A stretch of DNA of 64,000 bases from Brenneria bubanii (lineage in GTDB: Bacteria; Pseudomonadota; Gammaproteobacteria; Enterobacterales; Enterobacteriaceae), in the NCBI RefSeq assembly GCF_022378355.1, contig NZ_JAKMAJ010000005.1, positions 1 to 64,000 of the forward strand, in the 5' to 3' direction. Below the pieces are notes generated by a model, which worked only from the letters and a program-made list of their open reading frames with translations, was not told the origin of the DNA and did not search any database. Both the position numbers and the translations under genes were made by a program. Positions 31,688-42,229 of the stretch are shown one piece after another (the first letter of the stretch is position 1; the number at the start of each line of letters is the position of its first letter).

Positions 31688-32509
31688 TTAAATACCGTCG
31701 CCATATTCAAAACCCCGGTTAACGCCGTTGAAGTACTGATCCATATCCATCGACGGCTTGTCCGTATCGGGGCGGCCCACAATGCGGGCGGGAACGCCCG
31801 CGGCGGTCGTGTGCGGCGGAACGGGCTGCAGCACCACGGAGCCTGCGCCGATTTTCGCGCCGCGACCCACCTCAATATTTCCCAGAATCTTGGCGCCGGC
31901 GCCAATCATCACTCCTTCACGGATTTTAGGGTGGCGATCGCCGCTGGTTTTACCCGTACCGCCGAGGGTGACGGATTGCAGGATAGAGACATCGTTCTCA
32001 ACGACCGCGGTTTCACCGATCACGATGCCCGTGGCATGATCGAGCATAATGCCGCAGCCGATCGTCGCCGCCGGGTGGATATCGACGCCAAACGAGACCG
32101 AAATCTGATTCTGAAAATAGATCGCCAGCGCTTTACGATCCTCTGACCAGAGCCAGTGACCGATGCGGTATGCCTGTAAAGCATGAAACCCTTTCAGATA
32201 AAGCAAAGGCGTCGAATATTTATCCACGGCGGGATCGCGTAGGCAGACCGCCTGAATATCGCGCGCCGCGGAAACAATCATCTGCGGGTCGGCGCGATAG
32301 GCCTCTTCAGCGACTTCACGGATAGCGATGGCCGGCATGATCGGACTGGCCAGCTTATTCGCCAGCATATAGCTCAACGCGCTATCCAGATTCTCGTGTT
32401 TCAGCAATGTTGCATGAAAAAAACTGGCCAGCATAGGTTCGCAATCCGCCAAACTACGCGCCTCAGCCTTGATGTTTTTCCAGACCAGCTCCAGCTCTTC
32501 TATCGACAT
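31688..32509 (-). CDS. cysE: Serine O-acetyltransferase
   Basis: Acetylates serine to O-acetylserine, the committed step of cysteine synthesis. The N-terminal helical domain (about 1-140; ELVWKNIKAEARSLADCEPM) and the left-handed beta-helix of hexapeptide repeats (about 140-245) are complete, with catalytic His in LDHATGIVIGET. The C-terminal tail ends YGDGI, whose terminal Ile inserts into CysK in the cysteine synthase complex. I start at ATG 32509 (MSIEELELVWKN), as in E. coli (273 residues). A gap of 178 bp separates it from gpsA upstream. Confidence 0.96.
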   Translation of the reverse strand: MSIEELELVWKNIKAEARSLADCEPMLASFFHATLLKHENLDSALSYMLANKLASPIMPAIAIREVAEEAYRADPQMIVSAARDIQAVCLRDPAVDKYSTPLLYLKGFHALQAYRIGHWLWSEDRKALAIYFQNQISVSFGVDIHPAATIGCGIMLDHATGIVIGETAVVENDVSILQSVTLGGTGKTSGDRHPKIREGVMIGAGAKILGNIEVGRGAKIGAGSVVLQPVPPHTTAAGVPARIVGRPDTDKPSMDMDQYFNGVNRGFEYGDGI

Positions 32510-32687
32510 TGCTTTACTCTCCGAAATACCGTCCATCTAAATACAGCTTGTCACCCATGCCGTTCGCGCACAAAAAGCACTCGCGCCCAGACAACCCCAT
32601 TACTGGCGGCAATCCGTCAAAAGAAACGCCGGAGGTGAAGCGAGCGAACCGGTCTGACATAAACGTGCGGTAAAATAGGGTGTTTCA

Positions 32688-33704
32688 TCAGCTGACGCTT
32701 TCATCTTTGCGCGTACGTCCCAGCAGGCTTAGCGCCGCTTCACGGGCGTCTTTTCCACAGTATAAAACTTGCCAAAGCTGCTCGGTAATCGGCATTTCCA
32801 CACCGCTGCGTTGCGCTAACGCCAGCACCTCTTTGGTGTTGCGGTATCCTTCAACAACCTGACCGATCTTATCCTGCGCGCCTTGAACGTCCATGCCCTG
32901 CCCCAGCATCATGCCGAAACGTCGGTTACGGGATTGGTTATCCGTACAGGTCAGCACCAGGTCGCCCAATCCGGCCATCCCCATAAAGGTGGCGGGATCC
33001 GCGCCTAAAGCCACGCCCAGACGGGTCATTTCGGCCAGTCCGCGGGTGATCAACGCGGTGCGGGCATTCGCGCCAAAGCCGATGCCGTCAGACATGCCGG
33101 CGCCAATCGCAATGACGTTTTTTACCGCGCCGCCCAACTGTACGCCAACTAAATCCGGATTGCTGTACACCCGGAAGCTTTTGCCGCAATGCAACAAGCG
33201 CTGCAGATCGTCAGCGAACTCGCTATCGGTCGCCGCCAGAGCAATCGCCGTTGGCAGGCCGGCGGCCAGCTCTTTGGCGAAAGTGGGTCCGGAAACCACC
33301 GCCAGAGGAATCGTCTCACCCAAGGCTTCACGCGCGACATCCTGCAACAGGCGCCCGGTTTCCGCTTCCAGTCCCTTTGTCGCCCACACCAGGCGCGCAT
33401 CAGCTCGCAAATGGGGCTTAATCTGACGCAACACATCGCCAAACACATGGCTGGGCACCACCACCAGCACATTGCGGCTGGCGGCCAATGCCTGCGCCAG
33501 ATCGGCTTCCAGCCGCAGCGAATCAGGAAAGGAAACATCGGGCAGGAATGCCTGATTACAGCGGGCCGCCTGCAAAGCATGGATATGGTCAGGATCATGC
33601 CCCCAGAGCACTACCCGATGACCATTACGCGCCAGCGTAATCGCTAATGCGGTGCCGTATGAACCGGCACCGATTACGGTCATTGAAGCGTCAGGCGCGT
33701 TCAT
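32688..33704 (-). CDS. gpsA: Glycerol-3-phosphate dehydrogenase (NAD(P)+)
   Basis: Reduces dihydroxyacetone phosphate to sn-glycerol-3-phosphate for phospholipid synthesis. The Rossmann loop is [12 protein letters not shown], the catalytic lysine lies in [13 protein letters not shown], and [14 protein letters not shown] is a family signature. It is 338 residues. Its ATG overlaps the secB stop (TGATG), so the secB-gpsA pair is translationally coupled as in E. coli. Confidence 0.96.
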   Translation of the reverse strand: MNAPDASMTVIGAGSYGTALAITLARNGHRVVLWGHDPDHIHALQAARCNQAFLPDVSFPDSLRLEADLAQALAASRNVLVVVPSHVFGDVLRQIKPHLRADARLVWATKGLEAETGRLLQDVAREALGETIPLAVVSGPTFAKELAAGLPTAIALAATDSEFADDLQRLLHCGKSFRVYSNPDLVGVQLGGAVKNVIAIGAGMSDGIGFGANARTALITRGLAEMTRLGVALGADPATFMGMAGLGDLVLTCTDNQSRNRRFGMMLGQGMDVQGAQDKIGQVVEGYRNTKEVLALAQRSGVEMPITEQLWQVLYCGKDAREAALSLLGRTRKDESVS

Positions 33705-34174
33705 CAGGCATCCTGACTCGGCTCGGCGCTTTCGCCTTCCGCCTGCTGCTGCAGGTAGTTCATGAACAAGGCGTCAAAGTTAACCGGCGCCAGATTCAAC
33801 TGCGGGAAAGTACCGCGGGAAACCAGGCTGGTGATGCACTCTCGCGCATAAGGGAACAGGATATTCGGGCAATATGCGCCCAGGCAGTGCGCCAGTTGAG
33901 TACCTTCGATACCGCCGACGGTGAAAATACCACCCTGCTGAACTTCGCACAGAAATGCCGTTTCTTCACCCAGTGAAGCCGTGACCGTCACGCGCAGTAC
34001 GACTTCAAAAATGCCTTCCGCCAACTGGCTGGATGCGGTATCCAGATCCAATTTCACTTCAGGCTGCCACTCTTGCTGAAAGACCTGCGGCGCGTTCGGT
34101 GCTTCAAAAGAGATGTCCTTGGTATAGATACGCTGGATTTGGAAAGACATTTCGACGTTGTTTTGTTCAGACAT
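33704..34174 (-). CDS. secB: Protein-export chaperone SecB
   Basis: Tetrameric cytosolic chaperone that keeps preproteins unfolded and delivers them to SecA. It is 156 residues (155 in E. coli), with [25 protein letters not shown] and [16 protein letters not shown] 34174 ([11 protein letters not shown]) is preceded by AGGTG; a longer frame opens 16 codons earlier. In E. coli grxC lies immediately upstream; no grxC or remnant is found in the 150 bp before yibN here. Confidence 0.96.
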   Translation of the reverse strand: MSEQNNVEMSFQIQRIYTKDISFEAPNAPQVFQQEWQPEVKLDLDTASSQLAEGIFEVVLRVTVTASLGEETAFLCEVQQGGIFTVGGIEGTQLAHCLGAYCPNILFPYARECITSLVSRGTFPQLNLAPVNFDALFMNYLQQQAEGESAEPSQDA

Positions 34175-34324
34175 GTTAAATAACACCTTTTGTTGGTTTT
34201 CTTTGACGCCTTCCATCGTCAACGAAGGTAGACACCCGTAGATTACGTAATCTTAGCGTTGCAAGCCCATTCGGGCCATACAGCAAAATCGCTTACTGAA
34301 AATGGGTTGTTTGCTGCGAACCGC

Positions 34325-34756
34325 TTATTTACCACGTACCAGAGGCAGATTTTCACCGCTCCAGCCAGTAAGACCGTCCTTCAGCACCAGTACGCGTTCA
34401 AAACCCGCTTTCAGCAGGTCGTTGGCCGCATCGCGCGAAGACATGCCGTTGGCGCACACCACAATCACCGGCTGCGCTTTATGCTTTTCCAGTTCGCCCA
34501 GGCCGCCGCTTTTAATATCATTGGGCAACAGATTGAATGCGTTGGCAATATGTCCTCGACGAAAGTCGTCACGATTGCGGATATCGACAATCACGGCATC
34601 TTCTTTATTGATCAAATGGATCGCTTCACTGCGAACCACTTCCTTCACTTTGGAAAGTTTACTCTTCACCGTAAGCACGATCACAACAACGAACAGGGCC
34701 ACCCAGGCCACACTTAATATTGGGTGCTTGCTAATGAATGGCATAATCTCTTGCAT
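34325..34756 (-). CDS. yibN: Rhodanese-domain membrane protein YibN
   Basis: A 143-residue protein with one N-terminal membrane helix (about 11-31) and a cytosolic rhodanese domain (about 40-140; [14 protein letters not shown]). A cysteine sits at the rhodanese active loop ([11 protein letters not shown]), where E. coli YibN lacks one, so sulphurtransferase activity is possible here. YibN has been linked to membrane-protein insertion in recent work; that is outside the evidence of this sequence. It would normally be followed by grxC-secB; here secB comes directly. Confidence 0.93.
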   Translation of the reverse strand: MQEIMPFISKHPILSVAWVALFVVVIVLTVKSKLSKVKEVVRSEAIHLINKEDAVIVDIRNRDDFRRGHIANAFNLLPNDIKSGGLGELEKHKAQPVIVVCANGMSSRDAANDLLKAGFERVLVLKDGLTGWSGENLPLVRGK

Positions 34757-34805
34757 GGGGTATAACGACTCCCGAATCAGTTAAGCGATAAAATATAAGG
34801 GTCCT

Positions 34806-35006
34806 GAGTATATACTCTAAATAATTCGAGTTGCAGGACAAAACGCAGGGCGTTTTGCGCAGCGCTTACGCCGGCCCCCGGGGACAAAGCCGCAGGCTAA
34901 GTCACGCGCAATACCGCGCATCCCCGTGATGCTTACAGCCGGTAAGTGACCGGGATGAGTGAGGAAAGCCAACGCATCTGCAACTTGAAGTATGACGAGT
35001 ATACCT
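34806..35006. repeat. ERIC-like palindromic repeat (about 200 bp, with insertion)
   Basis: The ends are inverted: TATACTC..TAATTCGAGTTGCA near 34811-34834 and TGCAACTTGAAGTATGACG near 34979-34997 followed by AGTATAC. The middle (about 34918-34961) has CATCCCCGTGATGCTTACA and TAAGTGACCGGGATGAGTG, close to the paired cores of the enterobacterial ERIC element. Standard ERICs are about 127 bp; the longer length suggests one of the known internally expanded forms. It lies upstream of envC, in place of the E. coli gpmI gene. Confidence 0.8.
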
Positions 35007-35306
35007 GCGCAATACGGCAATTACAGCCAGTAAGCCAACATAGCGTATGGAATCTGCGGCGCGGTACATAAAAATGTCCGGGAAAGCGTTAAACGTCGCA
35101 CTCGCAAGGCGGCAATCAGGCAGTACGGGGGGCAAAACCACGCGCGCCGGCGTTATTCAATCATTCTGTGCGTATAGGCCCCTGTTTATCTATCATTGAT
35201 CCACCCTATGGCGCCGATTCCATGCCATCCTTTGTCACTGATGGAAATAGAAATCCAGAATCGGACGACTGGTAAGCTGCTGTTCATCGTGGAATAATCT
35301 TTCGTT
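35007..35306. other. Region between the ERIC-like repeat and envC, no gene seen
   Basis: 300 bp that must hold the envC promoter. In E. coli gpmI (phosphoglycerate mutase) lies directly upstream of envC; neither an intact gene nor a recognisable fragment is visible here in any frame. Confidence 0.5.
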
Positions 35307-36608
35307 ATGAGTAAAAAAGCGTTATCTGTACAGTTGAGAACCGCACGTCGCCCCACGACTCACGCCCTGGCGCTACATCAGCGGTTCACCCGGTGCGCCT
35401 GCGCGTTTTGCGTCGGCGCTTTGCTGTTGTCGGATATCAGCCTGGCGGCCGATAATCAGCAACAGCTCAAAAACCTGCAACAGGATATCGCAGCGAAAGA
35501 AAAAATCGTTCGCCAGCAGCAGCAGCAGCGTGGCGCGTTGATCCAGCAATTGAAAACGCAAGAGCAGTCGATCGCTCAATCGAGCCGCCAACTGCGTGAA
35601 ACAAGAAATACGTTGTCTGCCTTAAATAAAGAGCTTGGCGAGCTCAGCGTCTCCATTACCCGGTTGCAGTCACAGCAACAAAAGCAGCAAAGCATGCTTT
35701 CGCGTCAGTTGGACGCCGCATTCCGGCAAGGCGAGCACAGCGCTTTGCAACTTATCCTGAGTGGCGAAGAGAGTCAGCGCAGCGAGCGCATACTGGCCTA
35801 TTTCGGTTATCTGAACGAAGCGCGCCAGAAATCCATCAATGATTTACAGCAAACGCGGGCGGAGCTGGCCAGCCAGAAACGGTTGCTGGAACAAAAGCAA
35901 AATCAGCAAAAAAACTTGCTGAACGACCAGCAGCAACAGCGACAGTCGCTGGAACAGGCTCAGTCGGCGCGCCAAAAAACGCTGACCACGCTTGAAGGCT
36001 CGCTGGCAAAAGATCAGCGTTTACTCACTGAATTGCGTCAGAATGAGACGCGGTTGCGCGATCAAATCGCCCGGGCCGAGCGCGAAGCCAAGGCAAGAGC
36101 GGAACGTGAAGCACGGGAAGCCGCCAAGGTGCGAGCCAAGGAGCAGCAGGCCAAACGCAGCGGCGGCAGCTATAAACCAACGGCAAGCGAGCAATCGCTG
36201 ATGGCTCGCACCGGTGGTTTAGGCCGTCCCGGCGCCCAGGCTTTCTGGCCGGTTCGCGGTCGAATCGAGCACCGTTTTGGTGAATCGCTGCAAGGCGAGC
36301 TACGCTGGAAAGGGATGGTCATCACCGCGCCGGAAGGAACCGAAGTGAAGGCGATCGCCGACGGCACCGTGTTAATGGCCGACTGGCTGCAAGGCTATGG
36401 TCTGGTCGTGGTGGTGCAGCACGGTAAAGGCGATATGAGCCTGTACGGTTATAACCAAAGCGCGCTGGTTTCCGTCGGGGCTCAGGTCAAAGCCGGCGAG
36501 CCGATTGCCTTGGTCGGCACCAGCGGTGGGCAAAGCCAGCCCGCGCTCTATTTTGAAATTCGTCGCCAAGGGCAGGCGGTAAACCCACAACCGTGGTTGG
36601 GAAGATAG
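35307..36608 (+). CDS. envC: Murein hydrolase activator EnvC
   Basis: Periplasmic divisome protein that activates amidases AmiA and AmiB for daughter-cell separation, under control of FtsEX. A long basic N-terminal tail precedes a signal/anchor segment (about 28-47, CACAFCVGALLLSDISLAA). An extended coiled coil follows (about 50-270), rich in Gln, Arg and Ala. The C-terminal LytM domain (about 305-433) includes GYGLVVVVQHGKGDMSLYGY. The LytM domain lacks the usual zinc ligands, as in E. coli EnvC, which fits an activator and not an enzyme. Its last 16 bp overlap yibQ. Confidence 0.95.
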   Translation: MSKKALSVQLRTARRPTTHALALHQRFTRCACAFCVGALLLSDISLAADNQQQLKNLQQDIAAKEKIVRQQQQQRGALIQQLKTQEQSIAQSSRQLRETRNTLSALNKELGELSVSITRLQSQQQKQQSMLSRQLDAAFRQGEHSALQLILSGEESQRSERILAYFGYLNEARQKSINDLQQTRAELASQKRLLEQKQNQQKNLLNDQQQQRQSLEQAQSARQKTLTTLEGSLAKDQRLLTELRQNETRLRDQIARAEREAKARAEREAREAAKVRAKEQQAKRSGGSYKPTASEQSLMARTGGLGRPGAQAFWPVRGRIEHRFGESLQGELRWKGMVITAPEGTEVKAIADGTVLMADWLQGYGLVVVVQHGKGDMSLYGYNQSALVSVGAQVKAGEPIALVGTSGGQSQPALYFEIRRQGQAVNPQPWLGR

Positions 36609-37576
36609 TCTTGCACCATTTAAAACCAAAAATACTATTATTTTTCAGCCTGTTGTCGTTATCTCCCGTCATCATGGCCGCTAAACTGTCCATTGTGATT
36701 GATGACTTCGGCTATCGCCCTCATAACGAGAATCAGATTTTAACCATGCCGACGGCCATTTCGGTTGCGGTTTTGCCTAATGCGCCTTATGCCAGAGAGA
36801 TGGCGACCAGGGCGCATAGTCAAGGACGCGAAGTGCTGATCCATCTGCCGATGGCTCCGATCAGCAAACAGCCGCTGGAACGCGATACCCTGCATCCGGA
36901 CATGAGCGCTGACGAAATTCAGCGTATCATTCGTCAGTCGGTCAATAATGTGCCTTACGCCGTCGGGCTGAATAATCATATGGGCAGCGCGATGACGTCC
37001 AGCCTCCCCGGCATGCAAAAAGTCATGCAGGCTCTGGGCGCCTACCATCTCTATTTTCTCGACAGCATGACCATCGGCAGCAGTCAGGCCAGCCGCGCGG
37101 CCGCGGGAACCGGTGTAAAAGTCATTAAGCGAAAAGTATTCCTGGATGACTCGCAAAATGAGGCCGATATCCGTCAGCAGTTTAACCGTGCGGTGCAGAT
37201 AGCGCGGCGCAGCGGTTCCGCTATCGCCATCGGCCACCCGCACCCATCAACCATTAAGGTTTTGCAACAGATGCTGCCCACGCTGGCATCCGACATTGTT
37301 TTAGTGCGTCCCAGCCAATTACTGAATGAGCCGACGCAATATAGCGAGCCCTTACCAATATCGGTGACGCCGAAAGCGACAAAACCACAAACGCCAGCCA
37401 ACGACGCCAGGCCATTCCCCGGTATAAAACAATGCAGGGTGAAACACCCGCCGGAGCCGGTGAAGAACGGGGTGATGCTCAAACTGCTGGGCGAGAGCGT
37501 TCTCGACAGCCCAGCCGTAGCGTTTATAAAACAGCGGTGGCAAACCTGGTTCGAACCCGCAGAAAAATCACGTTAA
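36593..37576 (+). CDS. yibQ: Divergent polysaccharide deacetylase family protein YibQ
   Basis: A 327-residue secreted protein of the DUF610 group. A GTG start within the envC end leads to a signal peptide (about 8-28, PKILLFFSLLSLSPVIMAA). The deacetylase-like fold shows VIDDFGYRPHNE (metal-binding Asp pair), HLPMAP and GLNNHMGSAMTS. The role in E. coli is unknown; cell-envelope glycan modification is a reasonable inference from the fold and the envC linkage. A TTG at 36611 is an alternative start without the overlap. The C-terminal 60 residues are variable. Confidence 0.88.
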   Translation: MVGKIVLHHLKPKILLFFSLLSLSPVIMAAKLSIVIDDFGYRPHNENQILTMPTAISVAVLPNAPYAREMATRAHSQGREVLIHLPMAPISKQPLERDTLHPDMSADEIQRIIRQSVNNVPYAVGLNNHMGSAMTSSLPGMQKVMQALGAYHLYFLDSMTIGSSQASRAAAGTGVKVIKRKVFLDDSQNEADIRQQFNRAVQIARRSGSAIAIGHPHPSTIKVLQQMLPTLASDIVLVRPSQLLNEPTQYSEPLPISVTPKATKPQTPANDARPFPGIKQCRVKHPPEPVKNGVMLKLLGESVLDSPAVAFIKQRWQTWFEPAEKSR

Positions 37577-37731
37577 ACGGTAAATCGTTGCGCTATTTTT
37601 CCTTCTTCGCTCGCAGAAATCCCGGATCAGCGAACGCCGGGCTGCTTGCGATAAAATGAAATGCTATCATAGCGCGCATAAACAGCCTGAGGCGTGGTGC
37701 CTCACCGGCAAGATCAACAAGGGTAGATCCC

Positions 37732-38664
37732 ATGATTATCGTTACTGGCGGTGCCGGTTTCATCGGCAGCAATATCGTAAAAGCGCTCAATGACATTGGC
37801 TATCGGGATATTCTGGTCGTCGATAACCTGAAAGACGGGACGAAATTCGTCAATCTGGCGGATTTGGATATTACTGACTACATGGATAAGGAAGATTTCA
37901 TCGCCAATATCATGGCCGGCGATAATCTGGGCGACATTGATGCCGTTTTCCATGAAGGTGCCTGCTCATCAACCACCGAGTGGGATGGCAAGTACATGAT
38001 GGACAACAACTATCAATACTCCAAAGACGTGCTGCACTACTGTCTTGATCGCAACATTCCGTTTTTGTACGCCTCTTCCGCCGCCACCTACGGCGGTCGT
38101 GACAATAACTTCATCGAAGAGCGTCAGTATGAGCAGCCGCTGAACGTCTATGGCTACTCCAAATTCTTGTTCGACCAATACGTGCGCGAAATTCTGCCGC
38201 AGGCCGAATCGCAAATTTGCGGTTTCCGCTATTTCAATGTCTACGGTCCGCGCGAAGGCCACAAAGGCAGCATGGCGAGCGTCGCTTTTCACTTGAACAA
38301 ACAGATTAGCCAGAATGAAAACCCGAAGCTGTTCTCCGGCAGCGAAAACTTCAAGCGGGACTTTATCTACGTCGGCGATGTCGCCGCCGTCAACCTGTGG
38401 TTCTGGCAAAAAGGCGTATCCGGTATTTTCAACTGCGGCACCGGCCGGGCAGAGTCTTTCCAGGCCGTTGCCGACGCCACGCTGGCGTTCCATAAAAAAG
38501 GCAGCGTCGAATATATTGCGTTCCCGGAGAAGCTGAAAGGCCGTTATCAGGCATACACGCAGGCAGACCTGACCAAACTGCGTGCAGCCGGTTACGACAA
38601 ACCGTTTAAAACCGTTGCCGAAGGCGTCGCCGAATACATGGCCTGGCTGAACCGTACCGCTTAA
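37732..38664 (+). CDS. hldD: ADP-L-glycero-D-manno-heptose 6-epimerase
   Basis: Final enzyme of ADP-heptose synthesis, epimerising the 6'' carbon; the product feeds WaaC and WaaF. Short-chain dehydrogenase features are [13 protein letters not shown], the Tyr-x3-Lys pair in [12 protein letters not shown], and [11 protein letters not shown]. It is 310 residues, the same as E. coli. It starts the hldD-waaF-waaC-waaL run. A small inverted repeat (TGAGGC/GCCTCA, 37690-37706) lies in its leader. Heat-shock transcription is known for E. coli hldD, but no sigma-32 site was confirmed. Confidence 0.97.
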   Translation: MIIVTGGAGFIGSNIVKALNDIGYRDILVVDNLKDGTKFVNLADLDITDYMDKEDFIANIMAGDNLGDIDAVFHEGACSSTTEWDGKYMMDNNYQYSKDVLHYCLDRNIPFLYASSAATYGGRDNNFIEERQYEQPLNVYGYSKFLFDQYVREILPQAESQICGFRYFNVYGPREGHKGSMASVAFHLNKQISQNENPKLFSGSENFKRDFIYVGDVAAVNLWFWQKGVSGIFNCGTGRAESFQAVADATLAFHKKGSVEYIAFPEKLKGRYQAYTQADLTKLRAAGYDKPFKTVAEGVAEYMAWLNRTA

Positions 38665-38743
38665 CCCGATGCCCTGTCCCCGAATGAAAACCGGCGGCAC
38701 GGCATGCGTCATTCAGGAATAGAAACGGTATGGTATCAAAATC

Positions 38744-39796
38744 ATGAAAATCGTGGTTATCGGTCCTTCATGGGTTGGCGACATGATGATGTCGCACAGC
38801 CTGTACCGCACGTTAAAGGCGGAACACCCGGAAGCGACTATCGACGTGATGGCGCCGGCCTGGTGCCGTCCCCTCCTTGCCCGTATGCCGGAGATTAACC
38901 AGGCGTTGGCGATGCCGCTGGGCCACGGCGCGCTGGCGTTAGGGGAGCGTCGTCGTCTCGGTATCTCGCTGCGGGCCGCTCATTACGACCGCGCCTATGT
39001 TTTGCCGAATTCGTTTAAATCGGCTCTGGTGCCTTTTTTCGCCGCCATCCCGCAGCGAACCGGATGGCGTGGTGAAATGCGCTACGGGGTGCTGAATGAC
39101 GTCCGTGTACTGGATAAAGCCGCCTTTCCTCTGATGGTGCAGCGCTATGTCGCGCTGGCTTACGAACGCGAGCGTATTCACAGCGCAAAGGATCTTCCCC
39201 AGCCGATATTGTGGCCGCAGCTCCAGGTCAGTAATGAAGAAATCGCGGAAATGACGACCAGCTTCAAGCTGAATAGCCGTCGTCCGGTTATTGGCTTTTG
39301 CCCCGGCGCGGAGTTTGGTCCCGCCAAACGCTGGCCGCATTACCACTACGCCGCGCTGGCGAACAGGCTGATTGAACGGGGTTATCAGGTGGCCTTGTTC
39401 GGCTCCGCTAACGACCGAACGGCCGGCGACGATATTCGTTCGGCCCTGCCGGAAAAACTGCAGCAATACTGCGCCAACCTTGCCGGGCAAACCTCTCTGG
39501 AACAGGCGGTGGTGCTGATTGCCGCCTGCCACGCCGTCGTCAGCAATGACTCCGGATTAATGCACGTCGCCGCCGCGCTCAACCGTCCGCTGATCGCGCT
39601 TTACGGCCCCAGCAGCCCTGACTTCACCCCGCCGCTGTCGCATCAGGCGGAGGTGATTCGCTTGATTACCGGTTATCACCGGGTGCGTAAAGGCGATGCC
39701 GAACAGGGATATCATCAAAGCCTTATCGACATTCAGCCGGAACAGGTTCTCAGCGCGCTGGAAAAACACCTGGCGCAACCGGGAGAACACGCATGA
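38744..39796 (+). CDS. waaF: ADP-heptose:LPS heptosyltransferase II
   Basis: GT9 enzyme adding the second heptose of the LPS inner core. It starts MKIVVIGPSWVGDMMMSHSL, the usual N-terminal acceptor-side loop, and has FCPGAEFGPAKRWP and SNDSGLMHVAAAL in the ADP-heptose-binding C-terminal half. It is 350 residues (348 in E. coli). It begins 79 bp after hldD and overlaps waaC by four bases (ATGA). Confidence 0.96.
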   Translation: MKIVVIGPSWVGDMMMSHSLYRTLKAEHPEATIDVMAPAWCRPLLARMPEINQALAMPLGHGALALGERRRLGISLRAAHYDRAYVLPNSFKSALVPFFAAIPQRTGWRGEMRYGVLNDVRVLDKAAFPLMVQRYVALAYERERIHSAKDLPQPILWPQLQVSNEEIAEMTTSFKLNSRRPVIGFCPGAEFGPAKRWPHYHYAALANRLIERGYQVALFGSANDRTAGDDIRSALPEKLQQYCANLAGQTSLEQAVVLIAACHAVVSNDSGLMHVAAALNRPLIALYGPSSPDFTPPLSHQAEVIRLITGYHRVRKGDAEQGYHQSLIDIQPEQVLSALEKHLAQPGEHA

Positions 39797-40776
39797 GGGT
39801 GCTGATCGTCAAAACATCCTCGATGGGAGATGTTCTTCATACGTTACCCGCGCTGACCGACGCCATGCACATATTGCCCGGCGTAAAATTTGACTGGGTG
39901 GTGGAAGAGGGGTTCGCCCAAATTCCCAGTTGGCACCCGGCGGTATCTCGGGTGATCCCCGTGGCCTTACGCCGCTGGAGAAAAAGCTGGTTCAGCGCCC
40001 AAACGCGCCAGGAGCGCTCGCATTTCAAACAACAACTGCGCGAATACCGCTACGATGCGGTGATCGATGCTCAGGGGTTAATCAAAAGCGCCGCGCTGGT
40101 TACATGCCTCGCACGAGGCAAAAAACACGGACTGGATTGTAAAAGCGCGCGCGAACCCATAGCGAGCTGGTTCTATAACTATCGTCACCCAGTCCCTCTC
40201 CAACTGCATGCGGTTGAACGCGTACGCGAGCTTTTCGCCGCCAGCCTGCGTTATAAAAAGCCGGCCGATAAAGGCGACTACGCCATCGCCCAGCGTTTTC
40301 TTTCCCGGTTGCCTGCCGACGCCAATCAATACGTAGTGTTTCTGCATGCCACCACCAGAGATGAAAAACACTGGCCGGAAGAACACTGGCGGGAATTAAT
40401 CGCGCAGCTGCAACCCAGCGGACTGCGCATCAAGCTTCCCTGGGGCGCTGAACATGAACATCAGCGCGCTCAACGCCTGGCGAAAGGATTTCCTCACGTC
40501 GACGTTTTACCTCGCCTTACGCTGCAGCAAGTCGCGGAAGTGCTGGCCGGCGCCAAAGCCGTGGTTTCCGTCGATACGGGGTTAAGTCACTTAACCGCGG
40601 CGTTGGACCGACCGAATATCACACTCTATGGACCAACCGATCCGGGCTTGATCGGCGGATATGGAATGAATCAGGTGGTGGAACAGTCTGAAAATCGGCA
40701 GATGGCGTTCATTAACGCCGGGGAAATCCGGCAGAAATTGGATCAAATGATAGACTTAACTCCATCAGGCGAGTAA
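39793..40776 (+). CDS. waaC: ADP-heptose:LPS heptosyltransferase I
   Basis: GT9 enzyme transferring the first heptose to Kdo2-lipid A. The N-terminus MRVLIVKTSSMGDVLHTLPA contains the conserved Asp of the catalytic loop. The C-terminal half has VFLHATTRDEKHWPEEHW and VSVDTGLSHLTAALDRP. It is 327 residues. Loss would give a deep-rough phenotype, and the gene looks fully intact. It is translationally coupled to waaF. Confidence 0.96.
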   Translation: MRVLIVKTSSMGDVLHTLPALTDAMHILPGVKFDWVVEEGFAQIPSWHPAVSRVIPVALRRWRKSWFSAQTRQERSHFKQQLREYRYDAVIDAQGLIKSAALVTCLARGKKHGLDCKSAREPIASWFYNYRHPVPLQLHAVERVRELFAASLRYKKPADKGDYAIAQRFLSRLPADANQYVVFLHATTRDEKHWPEEHWRELIAQLQPSGLRIKLPWGAEHEHQRAQRLAKGFPHVDVLPRLTLQQVAEVLAGAKAVVSVDTGLSHLTAALDRPNITLYGPTDPGLIGGYGMNQVVEQSENRQMAFINAGEIRQKLDQMIDLTPSGE

Positions 40777-40805
40777 TCCCACTCCCGACGTTTGAATAAA
40801 AATAC

Positions 40806-42059
40806 ATGCTCAATTATTTAAGATATGGACTGGTAAAAATACCAGACCTGAGTTGCGCGCTGGCGCTAAAAACTATTTTCCCCGGTTGTTTATTAACGTT
40901 ATGCATTATGCCATTCAGCACCGTTGTCGCCGGATGGTTTTTCTATTTAACCGGTTCATTCGCCGTCTTTTATGTAATGACCCATCTGGGAACCGTGCTG
41001 GCGGCGAAACGTCTGCTGATTGCGCCGCTTAGCCTGCTGGCTATCGGCATTATCACCCTCATTTGGTTTTATCAGTATTATCGTCGGGATAGTGTATTTT
41101 TTTACGTCTACGACGCTCACCTGTCTTCCGCCCATGCCTGTATTTTAGGGGCATTCATTATGCTTGCCGCGTTGAACAATATTAACGAGCGGCGCAAATA
41201 TCATCTCCCCTGTATTCTCGCCATCTGTCTGCTTACGGCTGGCTATGCGTTTTATCAGTCCGTATTTGATGATATGCACCGTATCAGGCTGATGTTTGGG
41301 CAGGCGACCAGCGCCGCCTATTTCCTGACGTTCATCGGCGCGCTGAGCGCGCAGGCGCTGCTTACGATGAACTCCCGCTATAAATATTATCTCTACCTGG
41401 CGCACTTCCTTCTCGTCACCGTCGCCATCATTTTGACAGAGACGCGGGCGGCCATTTTTGTCTATCCGATTGTCGGCGCTATGATCCTGTTATCCGAGGT
41501 TCGACACGATAAACAACTGTTGGTAAAGGCTTTTATCGGCTCACTGATGACTATTCTGCTGTGTTCGCTGCTGTTTCACGACACCATCCAGAAACGAGCC
41601 GACGACCTGCGCAACGATATACGCAACTACAGCATGAATAACAGCAAGACCTCGGTCGGAGCGCGCATCGCCATGTATCAGTCGGGTATCGAAGCGGGAG
41701 AAGAAGCGTTGTTAGGGCAATCCGCCGAGCAGCGTTCAGCGCGCGTTAACGCGCTGGCCGCGCAAAATCCCGGCCTAAGCGGCGCGCTGGAATACCTGAA
41801 CGTGCACTTGCATAACGAAATAATCGAGGCTTTTTCCCTGAAAGGACTGCCCGGCGCCGCGATGTCGGCGGTGTTTTATATATCCCTGATTTACTTTTCC
41901 CTCTTCGTTCTCAGAAGCCACCTGTTGGCGGCAATCGTCTTCGCACTCATCATGTACGGTTTGAGCGATGTCATCCTGTACTCGCGTGATATGTTAATCG
42001 CCTGGGTGCTGACCTTTTGCCTCGCCGCTACCCTGACCGGCACCCTACTTAAACGATAA
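40806..42059 (+). CDS. waaL: O-antigen ligase WaaL
   Basis: Polytopic inner-membrane glycosyltransferase (Wzy_C/PF04932) that attaches O-antigen from undecaprenyl pyrophosphate to the LPS outer core on the periplasmic face. It is 417 residues with about 12 hydrophobic helices. A large periplasmic loop (about 265-340) includes [17 protein letters not shown], and the conserved histidine motif appears as [18 protein letters not shown]. It follows waaC by 29 bp. WaaL proteins are strain-variable, and this assignment rests on topology, motifs and position. Confidence 0.88.
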   Translation: MLNYLRYGLVKIPDLSCALALKTIFPGCLLTLCIMPFSTVVAGWFFYLTGSFAVFYVMTHLGTVLAAKRLLIAPLSLLAIGIITLIWFYQYYRRDSVFFYVYDAHLSSAHACILGAFIMLAALNNINERRKYHLPCILAICLLTAGYAFYQSVFDDMHRIRLMFGQATSAAYFLTFIGALSAQALLTMNSRYKYYLYLAHFLLVTVAIILTETRAAIFVYPIVGAMILLSEVRHDKQLLVKAFIGSLMTILLCSLLFHDTIQKRADDLRNDIRNYSMNNSKTSVGARIAMYQSGIEAGEEALLGQSAEQRSARVNALAAQNPGLSGALEYLNVHLHNEIIEAFSLKGLPGAAMSAVFYISLIYFSLFVLRSHLLAAIVFALIMYGLSDVILYSRDMLIAWVLTFCLAATLTGTLLKR

Positions 42060-42229
42060 CCGGGTGCAACGGCGGCAATCGACGGGCGCTGCCGACGCCC
42101 GCGCCGGCAACGCGGGGGATAGCCTCAATTATCGCTGTGAGAGCATAGCGGCTTTTAGTACCATAGCGGCATAAAACGCCACATCAGCCGCAGGTGCGCG
42201 CTATTGGTGATAATCCGGAGCATGACCCG

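Noticed and set aside
31549-31905. A 118-codon minus-strand frame at the end of cysE
   Set aside because: It is the alternative frame of the cysE 3' end extended into non-coding DNA and has no conserved content.
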